Positions 59,701 through 64,000 of a DNA stretch of 64,000 nt are shown in pieces. This stretch comes from Hetaerina americana (Eukaryota > Arthropoda > Insecta > Odonata > Calopterygidae): NCBI GenBank assembly GCA_022747635.1, contig JAKTNV010000011.1:14751975-14815974 (forward strand). Reading direction: 5' to 3'. Made by a program: the position numbers and the translations under genes. Every line of letters starts with the position of its first letter. Positions within the stretch are counted from its first letter, which is position 1. The notes beneath the pieces were generated by a model, which saw nothing but the letters and a program-made list of their open reading frames with translations, made no database searches and was not told where the DNA came from.

Positions 59701-62417
59701 AAGTTGAAAAAATTTTTATGTATGTCACCTGATGATGATGCGCAGCATCAAAACCATGGTTGTGAAATATTAAATCTTTATGTGGAAGTGCAAAGGTTCT
59801 TTTTATATCCTCATCATGAAGGAATCCTTCAAAGTTAAACCTGAAACTGTTATGTTTACAGTTCAGATTCTGTTTTTAAGGTATAAGTTCACCAGAGTAA
59901 ATGTAATAGTTGATTTCAATCATAAAATTGAAGACAGATCATACAAGATATTATATTATTATACTTGTATGGTCGACCATGCAAAGTGGCGAACTTGGAA
60001 AAGAACACATTTTAGTGTAATCAATTTTATCCATTCCAAAGAAACTGCGGGAGATGCCGCAACAGTAACTTTTAACGGAGTCATCCGCTAATGTGCATTT
60101 CAATGCAACAATTTCAGAGTGTAAAAATCATTCGCCTTGACTGGGATTCGAACCCAGATCCCTCAATATCCGGTCGAGTGCTTTAGCCACTTAAGCTACC
60201 GAGGCGTCCTCTTAAACTCTGAAATTTTGAGGCTTTTAAAGGATCTAGATGTTGTGACGAAATACCGTACATACAATGTCACAGGCATTCGTAGTCGTGC
60301 GCGAGGTGCCACAGTCCACGAGGTTAAAGCCAATTTTAAATTGTTGCATTGAAATGCACATTAGTGGATGACTCCGTTAAAAGTTACTGTTGCGGCATCT
60401 CCCGCAGTTTCTTTGGAATTTGTCAAAGTGAAAAAAACACCATAAGTGTTTAAAGTTGGCTTTAACCTCGTGGACTGTGGCGCCTCGCGCACGACTACGA
60501 ATGCCTGTGACATTGTATGCACGGTATTTCGTCACAACATCTTGTTCCTTTAAAAGCCCCAAAATTTCAGAGTTTAAGAGGACGCCTCGGTAGCTTAAGT
60601 GGCTAAAGCACTCGACCGGATATTGAGGGATCTGGGTTTGAATCCCAGTCAAGGCGAATGATTTTTACACTCTGAAATTGTTGCATTGAAATTTTATCCA
60701 TGTTCGAAGAGACAAATTATCTTGGTATCTTTGAATTATTTCCCTTGTTTTCATTTTTACCCTGTGAAATATTCTTTGTGTTTGACTGGTAGTTCAGCCA
60801 GTCTGGGATTATGCACCATATGTAATATTTTGATTTTTTTCCATAGGCTGAGACGTGGGGGTTCAAGAGGTTTTGTGCTGGAGGAGGAAGCCGAGCTGGG
60901 GGAATGTGACGAGTGGGTTGGCGATGGCCTGGAGTTAGAACAAGAATGGGTGAAGGCCTTCCGAGCCAGGAGGAGGATGGGTGGACAAATCCTAGCAAAG
61001 AGGGAAGAGGGAGCCGGAGACTCTTCGAGATACAGCTTTAGTACCGACTACGGCTCTGGTAAGCATCAGGAAGCTGAAGAGCAACTGGCTTCTCTCATGC
61101 CTATTTTGTCTTGACATAGAAGTCTCCCGTTTTTCCAAAACGGAGCCAGGAGCTATGAATAAATTAATAAAATAAGTGCATAATGTGCCAATGAATTTGA
61201 ATTGTCACAGAATGTTCAATACTCCCTTTACCATGTACATACATATTGTCTACATTGTTATATGTTAAAAAAAAATAACCTCCAGGATTTTTCTATCAAT
61301 TAAGATCTTCAGAGTAACTTAACCAGGACAATAAATTTATTTCACTTGCAACCCATGTTCACGAATAAAATTAAACTAGAACCCTCCATGAAATGGGTCT
61401 GAGACTGTACAATGATTTACCAGCAAATTTTAAATGTACCAATAGCATTAATAGTTTTCAACTTCAATATGACTAAATGATCCTTTTCATCAAAATATCA
61501 AATTTTTTCTATAATGCATGTGACGTGCCACTTGAAATGCCTTATATCATGTATATTTTACTCACTACTATGGTCCCCAGGCAATTAAAAACTATTAATA
61601 AAGGGATAAGAACAGAGCTGCAACTAGTGTCTAGATCACATGCTGGTCAAAAATGGATTCCAGGGCCCCCATTTTAAGTTAATGATGTTATTATGTTGTA
61701 TAAATTATCGTGAGTACACAAAACATTCATTGTGGAAGACACTATCCTGGCTTTCTTAACTTTCCTGATGAGAAAGTCTTTCCTTTTAGCTTTGAGTGGT
61801 AGTTTCATATTTACAGGCAGGCTGTGGCAAAGACCAAAACTGCAGTTCTGAAACAAATTAAGAGGCACAAGTAGAAAGCAGGGACAAGGGATAATCCATA
61901 AAATAATACCTTAACAGCTTACAAACCGTGGGGAGAAAAATGAGCGTGGAGGGCGAGCAAATCATGTTTGTCAGGGAAATCATGTTGGAATGTATTTTTT
62001 CTCCCCATGGAATGTTTTACAGAGCTCGAAGAGATCTACGAGCAATTCGGCCACTGGCTTGACTCCCCTGAAGGACCAGTGAGGAACGTGAGTGGGGAGA
62101 GCAACAGGGCCAGGGGCGAGGCTGTCGTGCGATTCGCCAGTGGTCTCCTTAAGCGAGCGCTTAGTGACTCATTTGCAGGAGTGGCCCTGGACGATGGGGG
62201 AGGCGGGGGCTCCATGATGTCGCACAGCAGTGGTGGGAGGGAGGGATGCGGAGAGGAGAGGGAGTGTGCCGATGGTGAGGGGACTGGTGCCAGAGATGGT
62301 GCATGTGGGGGTGGTAAAGGAGGGTGCCACCAGGGTGTGCCCCCCGTGGCAAGGTCCCTGAGCATGACTGATCGGCTCAGTGGTGGCAGTCGGAGACAAA
62401 GGATGGCAGAGCATCTG
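42323..62417 (+). CDS. PARG-like protein, probable pseudoenzyme (11 exons, 3' incomplete)
   Basis: Assembled from eleven GT/AG-bounded exons whose phases fit at all ten junctions, giving 819 codons with no stop and no terminus in the window. Residues 1-387 follow the poly(ADP-ribose) glycohydrolase catalytic domain: the N-terminal LPCDLPWW region, a helical region with FLTVTLPSIVHCALQM, AHAFFSTFPKR (canonical ANAFFCTFPRR), IFHYFDQI (canonical LHYFxRV), GGRVLSGGCSQEC (canonical GGG...QEE) and LLRELNKAF (canonical RRELNKAY). PARG removes poly(ADP-ribose) from proteins. Here two of the three acidic active-site positions are Cys (231, 250), so activity is unlikely. Residues ~350-819 are Ser/Gly/acidic, low-complexity sequence. 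The canonical NWGCGAFGG segment is not reached and should lie beyond 64,000. Introns are full of transposons. It could be a divergent active enzyme or a binding protein for ADP-ribose; expression is unproven. Confidence 0.85.
42545..42842 (-). repeat. tRNA-like piece, TA array and family-3 SINE
   Basis: In PARG-like intron 1. 42,545-42,600 (+) is a tRNA-like head piece (GGTAGCCCAGAGTGTAGATC). 42,609-42,660 is a TG/TA/CA array. 42,675-42,842 (-) is a family-3 SINE 3' part that ends at GACCGGGA next to the mariner. Confidence 0.75.
42845..44177 (+). mobile_element. Complete mariner, MLE-B copy 1
   Basis: 1,333 bp in intron 1. Inverted repeats of 27 bases with one mismatch (CTACCTTGATCAAAAAGTTC at the left; matching right end GATCAAGGTAG), TA on both sides (42,843-42,844 and 44,178-44,179), and an intact transposase. 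All parts needed for cut-and-paste movement seem present. A truncated-by-window sister copy starts at 63,333. Confidence 0.96.
43051..44124 (+). CDS. Mariner transposase (DD34D)
   Basis: 357 residues from the ATG at 43,051 (an upstream in-frame ATG at 43,018 would add 11). The N-terminal paired-type HTH spans about residues 5-110 (QWHERFRSGRESIEDDERSG). The catalytic domain has D158 (ITGDETWVYEYD), D253 (HHDNAPSH) and D288 (SPDLAPCDFFLF); 34 residues separate the last two, the mariner DD34D spacing. LVPKDL replaces the usual WVPHEL linker motif. The C-terminus (KCVAVDGDYFEGDN) is typical. The product binds its own inverted repeats and moves the element into TA sites. No stop or frameshift, so it may still be active. 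Confidence 0.96.
   Translation: MDLNLQQRTCIKFCVKNGFSGARTLEMLEKCFGNDSLKKTVVYQWHERFRSGRESIEDDERSGRPSTSKVGEKIDKVKEMLVNNRKLTIREIAEDLNIAYGSAQDIVVNDLGFRRVAAKLVPKDLNFMQKRDRVDVAKDMICEAESDPTFIKRIITGDETWVYEYDTQSRHQASEWRSPNEPRPKKPRRFQSKKKAMLTVFMDYNGVVHHEFLPEGQTVNKEYYLGVMRRLREAIRRKRPEMWAENSWILHHDNAPSHSAIIIRNFLTKNATNTIQQPPNSPDLAPCDFFLFNRVKKPLRGTRFSSREEVMEKSQEALMDIPKTEYKKCFEDWIKRWHKCVAVDGDYFEGDNIDLDE
44178..44340. repeat. TA array with ATGCATATAA minisatellite
   Basis: TA units at the left, then 5 ATGCATAT-containing units spaced by TA runs. Adjoins the right mariner end. 44,345-44,700 shows nothing recognisable. Confidence 0.93.
44700..44870 (+). mobile_element. Possible Penelope-like end (weak)
   Basis: C/T-rich tract then CTTGAGAAAGG...GCACCGAAAA and TGTGAGTTTATTTTTTGCG. 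A weaker variant of the block at 40,690-41,060. Confidence 0.3.
44975..45145. repeat. Imperfect foldback repeat
   Basis: GACATAAACACCAAGAAAGG at the left pairs with TCTTTGTGTTTTTATGTC at the right; internal arms include AATGTTGGACCGGCC and GGCCTATCCAACACT. The right arm contains TTCTGAAGATGAAGGCC and GTGAGTGTCCTTTC, shared with the elements near 2.1 and 21.4 kb. It lies just upstream of exon 2. Confidence 0.7.
45299..45498 (+). CDS. PARG-like exon 2
   Basis: Acceptor TGTGACAG at 45,298. One base completes the split codon, then the frame runs to CAGCAGC|GTAAGT (phase 1). Encodes residues ~44-110, including FLDRDMDQTVRQHFLTVTLP and ALQMKQWRPPSG, matching the PARG helix before the LxQ..xxSLSQ segment. 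Confidence 0.88.
46870..47075 (-). pseudogene. Mariner transposase fragment, MLE-F
   Basis: Minus strand, inside intron 2: a frame with VIHKEFVPHGWVANGNFYVE then VLENLQKNKKEL, the mariner segment after the first catalytic Asp (VHKEFVPPGQTVNxxFYxEVL). No inverted repeats identified. Confidence 0.75.
47114..47255 (+). CDS. PARG-like exon 3
   Basis: Acceptor TTTCCAG. In the phase demanded by exon 2 it reads RVQLSRQFLASLVAHAFF then STFPKR, very close to the PARG signature LSQxQxACLLANAFFCTFPRR, and ends FNFTHFFRHL with donor CACAG|GTGAGG, phase 2. Too short to stand out as an open frame on its own. Confidence 0.92.
48734..48827 (+). CDS. PARG-like exon 4
   Basis: 94 bases after acceptor TGATCAG. 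In phase it reads NSQKAKLWSIFHYFDQIAEN then EPEGCVNLSRQ, matching PARG KLKxLxxYFxRV...PxGxVTFxR. Donor GACAG|GTATGT, phase 0. Confidence 0.92.
49550..50640 (+). mobile_element. Degraded RTE-like LINE split by a SINE
   Basis: Intron 4. 49,550-49,860 keeps traces of the RT end (GTGGGTCTGTTATCACCTGT, CAGTTAGATTTACAGATGA, the FADD region broken by a stop). 50,150-50,640 keeps the C-terminus and 3' UTR (GAATTGTTGCTAGAGAAAC, GAAATGGACAGAAAGAAAA, GGATAGGGATGTTGGACAAG). Many stops; an old copy. Confidence 0.78.
49884..50146 (-). mobile_element. SINE family 1 inside the RTE copy
   Basis: Head at about 50,146-50,078 (minus strand, box B GGTTTGATTCC), body with CCCAGGAAGACCTGGTACCC. It lies between the two halves of the RTE remnant, so it is the younger insertion. 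Confidence 0.85.
50727..50793. repeat. (TA)n microsatellite
   Basis: About 33 TA units ending exactly at the mariner terminus. Confidence 0.97.
50794..51549 (+). mobile_element. Non-autonomous mariner, MLE-A copy 2
   Basis: In intron 4. Same inverted repeats and same internal deletion as 1186-1940. I see one amino-acid change (ERSGRP here, ERSERP there) and a 2-base indel near the 3' end. HTH frame 50,957-51,355, C-terminal tail to 51,449. Confidence 0.93.
52399..52575 (+). CDS. PARG-like exon 5 (glycine-rich loop)
   Basis: 59 codons, residues 190-248, after acceptor CCCACGCAG. Contains WLTLEDWVECEGPL (canonical LEDFPxWxxCxxPL), EGAEPWALRACFAS (canonical LQVDFAN; the catalytic Asp is Cys231 and Asn is Ser234) and GGRVLSGGCSQ (canonical GGG; third Gly is Arg240). 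Donor CTCAG|GTGAGT, phase 0, between Q and the first E of QEE. Confidence 0.93.
53713..54129 (+). CDS. PARG-like exon 6
   Basis: Residues 249-387. Starts ECIQFSTHPELLGLL (canonical EEIRFLIxPELIxxRLF), then LEDNEAFRVSGLQ, and RLRLCLADAEDY...LLRELNKAFLAFR (canonical IVAIDALHF...RRELNKAYCGF). The last 50 residues are low complexity. The donor AAG|GTTGGT is weak. Reading through it would end at a stop at 54,163-54,165, giving a shorter product. Confidence 0.88.
54185..54300 (+). mobile_element. SINE family 1, old degraded copy
   Basis: GGTTTGATTCTGGGGAATGA, CTCTGGGCACC and CACCCAAGCAGTCCGAT recall the family-1 head and body. It lies 55 bases after the exon 6 donor. Confidence 0.7.
54973..55203 (+). 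CDS. PARG-like exon 7
   Basis: 77 codons, residues 388-464, phase 0 on both sides (acceptor ATTCTCAG, donor GAT|GTGAGT). Rich in Pro, Ser and Arg (PPPTSRLRPPSPDSRRRF); no known domain. Probably disordered. Confidence 0.78.
55523..56440 (+). mobile_element. SINE family 1 carrying a mariner
   Basis: SINE 5' half at 55,523-55,683 (box A-like TAAAACCAGTGGGTAAAG, box B GGTTCAATTCC, CTTCACCCAGTCAGCATGA) and 3' half at 56,348-56,440 (GCTTAGTACTAGATGAGCTC, CAAACCAACCGTTAGGTTGA), separated by MLE-G. Intron 7. Confidence 0.82.
55684..56347 (-). mobile_element. Degraded mariner, MLE-G
   Basis: Inverted repeats: left CGAGGGTTGCTATTTATATT, right the complement ending ATAAATAGCAACCCTTG. On the minus strand, an N-terminal HTH piece (MELICEQFQ near 56,175) and a C-terminal end with a broken CIDNHGEYF-type motif (near 55,770) can be made out with many stops. 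Catalytic core deleted. Inserted within the SINE. Confidence 0.82.
56816..56993 (+). CDS. PARG-like exon 8
   Basis: Residues 465-523, acceptor GTCTCCTCAG, donor TTAG|GTGGGT (phase 1). Ser/Ala-rich (SADSAASSSADEAFHSA), then a charged Glu/Lys run likely to be helical (QKTQEESNKEKADKLL). Confidence 0.78.
57607..57886 (+). CDS. PARG-like exon 9
   Basis: Residues 524-616, acceptor CTTCCAAG (AAG rather than CAG), donor GTATG|GTGAGT (phase 2). Acidic start (DTSDDMEDEEPHCPV), a SFAERLREALNRS helix, then long Ser tracts (SSSSAAASSPRSR). Disordered; no known domain. Confidence 0.78.
58250..58520 (-). mobile_element. Diverged RTE-like fragment
   Basis: Minus strand ~58,350-58,320 reads HLEAFEM, and CTCACATTTCAAAAGCCTCC at about 58,325 equals the segment at 30,474 in the RTE copy. 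Other parts diverged. Intron 9. Confidence 0.6.
59483..59689. mobile_element. Foldback element with 14-bp target duplication
   Basis: A 207-bp insertion in intron 9 flanked by TCAGGCTATACAAG at 59,469-59,482 and 59,690-59,703. Arms of ~90 bases with two mismatches meet near 59,572. A short unpaired end at the right contains CACCGCCGCGAAAA, like the unpaired end of the element at 37.8 kb. Plus-strand core at 59,582-59,612: CTGAAGA, T, GCCG/CGGC stem, GAAAC. Confidence 0.88.
60034..60697. mobile_element. Inverted pair of tRNA-derived SINEs, family 4
   Basis: Intron 9. tRNA-like heads at 60,131-60,207 (-, box A TAGCTTAAGTGG, box B GGTTCGAATCC) and 60,583-60,657 (+, box B GGTTTGAATCC) lie in opposite orientation and share ~230 bases of flanking sequence (CACAGGCATTCGTAGTCGTG). 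The first is also enclosed by a ~75-base inverted repeat (60,034-60,112 and 60,341-60,418; ACTGCGGGAGATGCCGC). The tRNA-like parts can fold as a cloverleaf but are part of a repeat, not tRNA genes. Confidence 0.82.
60847..61058 (+). CDS. PARG-like exon 10
   Basis: Residues 617-687, acceptor TTTCCATAG in phase 2, donor GGCTCTG|GTAAGC (phase 1). Acidic and Arg-rich segments (VLEEEAELGECDEWVGDG, FRARRRMGGQILAKREEG). Confidence 0.8.
61059..62022. other. PARG-like intron 10
   Basis: No further exon or element recognised. Confidence 0.5.
62023..62417 (+). CDS. PARG-like exon 11
   Basis: Residues 688-819, acceptor GTTTTACAG (phase 1), donor CATCTG|GTGAGT (phase 0). Starts with ELEEIYEQFGHWLDSP and a VVRFASGLLKRALSDSF helix, then Gly-rich sequence and SLSMTDRLSGGSRRQRMAEHL. 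The gene goes on beyond the window. Confidence 0.8.
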
Positions 62418-62544
62418 GTGAGTGGGACTTTTTTCATGGAACTCATCACACATTTTTGAACTATTTTCCAAGTCACCACCACCAGAAAAAGTCCCTTAAT
62501 TTCAAATCGTGTCCCAAAAAAAGAAGCCCAAAATGATGATAGAA

Positions 62545-63098
62545 GGTTTGTATAAAAAGTATCGGTAAAAATTTTTTTCTGACATATGCGTGAAGTGCTG
62601 AATTCAGATCATCGATTAAGTGTGTGCATGATATAAGATCGTATTGACATTGATAAGATGATAGTGCACATCATTATCACAGAAAGTTTGACAATGTGAA
62701 AGATCTGCACTGAACTCGTCTCAAAGACCTTGATGGACGACAAAGAGCAGAGTCGAGTGTCTGCTTGCAAAGATCTTCTGCAATGGCATCGTGACGATTC
62801 TCCAATCTCTTTACTGTCCCAACTTGGCATCTGTAGACTATTTTCTATTCCCAAAAGTGAAATCCTCCCTCAAAGGACACCACCATGGGAACCTAAGGGC
62901 CACCAAAGAAGCTTGCACAAGTACCCTTATGACCCTTATGGAATCTGCCTACCATAGAGCCTTTGAGTTGTGGAAAAGCCACTGGCAACAGTGTGTCAAC
63001 GCTCAAGGGATGTGCTTTGAAGAATTTTGAGGTTATCTAGCAATCTCTAAAATAAATCTATTTTTCCAAAACTTTGCTGGATACTTTTTATACAAACC
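62545..63098 (+). mobile_element. Non-autonomous mariner, MLE-H
   Basis: Inverted repeats GGTTTGTATAAAAAGTATC (left) and GATACTTTTTATACAAACC (right). Plus strand ~62,810-63,030 encodes the transposase end: SPNLASVDYFLFPKVKSSLK (usual SPDLAPSDYFLFPK), KSHWQQCVNAQGMCFEEF, stop. The D of PDL is N here, and the HTH and most of the catalytic core are gone. Lies after exon 11. Confidence 0.87.
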
Positions 63099-63169
63099 AT
63101 GCAGGTCATCATCAGTCCTAGGAAATGCATTATTTCCTAGAAGTGTAAAACTTCCTTCCCCCTGATCTC

Positions 63170-63330
63170 AGTGGTAGTATGCAATCAGTAAGGTTTGCTG
63201 ATGACCAAGCTTTAGTTTGTCAGTCAGCCAAGGGGTTGCATGCATTGCCGAATAAATTGAAAATTCAGTTCAGTAAATATGAGTTGAGAATCAATATAAA
63301 TTAAAAAAAGGTTTTTTGGTGTTCCAGAAA
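63170..63330 (+). mobile_element. RTE-like LINE RT fragment
   Basis: Reads QSVRFADDQALVCQSAKGL then diverges to a stop in the RININ region. Same lineage as 1-1140. It stops where MLE-B copy 2 starts. Confidence 0.85.
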
Positions 63331-63332
63331 TA

Positions 63333-64000
63333 CTACCTTGATCAAAAAGTTCCCGGAATAACCACCGTGTGGCGCTCCCATCGTTCCCATTTGAGTTCTG
63401 TTTTTTTTGTTAAATTGGTACATCTGTTGTTGATATTCCCTTTAAATCTTAGTGTCATAACTTGACATTTGCAAAAGTTACGTAGCCAAGAGTACATCTA
63501 TCTCTGTGTGTGTTGGCGATTTTTTACAATTTCAGAAATGGATTTAAATTTGCAACAACGAACTTGTATTAAATTTTGCGTAAAAAACGGATTTAGTGGC
63601 GCACGGACGTTGGAAATGTTGGAAAAGTGTTTCGGCAACGATTCTCTAAAAAAACGGTCGTTTACCAGTGGCACGAGCGGTTCAGAAGTGGTCGTGAGTC
63701 AATCGAAGATGATGAACGCAGTGGCAGACCATCGACATCGAAAGTCGGTGAAAAAATTGATAAAGTAAAAGAAATGTTGGTCAATAACCGCAAATTAACC
63801 ATCAGAGAAATAGCGGAGGACTTGAACATTGCCTATGGATCCGCCCAAGACATTGTGGTTAATGATTTGGGTTTCCGTCGTGTAGCAGCAAAGTTGGTGC
63901 CAAAAGACCTCAATTTCATGCAAAAAAGAGACCGTGTTGACGTCGCAAAAGACATGATTTGCGAGGCTGAATCCGATCCCACATTCATCAAAAGGATCAT
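63333..64000 (+). mobile_element. Mariner MLE-B copy 2 (cut by window end)
   Basis: Left end CTACCTTGATCAAAAAGTTC after TA at 63,331. Nearly identical to 42,845 onward. The transposase frame starts at 63,538 but loses one base in an A run (7 A at 63,648-63,654 instead of 8 at 43,161-43,168), which shifts the frame after residue ~39. Inactive as read, unless the homopolymer is a sequencing error. Catalytic residues after D158 lie outside the window. Confidence 0.94.

Noticed and set aside
62036..62482. Proline-rich minus-strand frame
   Set aside because: Complement of the Gly-rich PARG-like exon 11; the plus-strand reading has matching splice sites and phase.
1..64000. CRISPR array, operon or prokaryotic defence system
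   Set aside because: The repeats are microsatellites and transposons. No spaced direct repeats, no cas-like genes, and the gene structure is eukaryotic.

Overview
This is nuclear DNA of a repeat-rich animal, most likely an arthropod and probably an insect. Coding sequence is split into small GT/AG exons, long (TA)n tracts are frequent, and most of the rest is mariner transposons, CR1/L2-like and RTE-like LINEs and tRNA-derived SINEs. I cannot name the species. There is no bacterial gene, operon or CRISPR array.

Layout. 1-10 kb: fragments of LINEs, SINEs and one internally deleted mariner, with an uncharacterised dispersed repeat at 5.6 and 6.1 kb. 10.0-20.2 kb: a palindrome, a 5'-truncated CR1/L2-like LINE, and a nested pair in which one such LINE (13.7-16.9 kb) sits inside a second (12.4-20.2 kb). 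The outer LINE carries an ORF1 with a coiled-coil-like start and an SGNH-esterase-like domain. 20-42 kb: mostly non-coding, with (TA)n arrays, foldback elements, three SINE families, degraded mariners and RTE pieces, and a CpG-rich stretch near 32.5-32.9 kb that could be a promoter.

42.2 kb to the right edge: the only host gene I can support. Eleven exons on the + strand (42,323 to 62,417), whose splice phases agree at every junction, give 819 codons of a poly(ADP-ribose) glycohydrolase (PARG)-like protein that continues past the window. The fold signatures are clear, but residues at two of the three acidic catalytic positions are replaced, and more than 430 residues of mostly low-complexity sequence lie where canonical PARG has a short linker. 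I read it as a probable PARG pseudoenzyme. Its introns hold an intact mariner (42.8-44.2 kb), a frameshifted sister copy (63.3 kb), other mariners, an RTE piece interrupted by a SINE, an inverted SINE pair and a foldback element.

The second unusual theme is a set of small inverted-repeat elements whose arms carry a CTGANGA...GAAAC core resembling a hammerhead ribozyme. Two of them are flanked by 13- and 14-bp target-site duplications. The core and the inverted arrangement suggest Penelope-like retroelement remnants.
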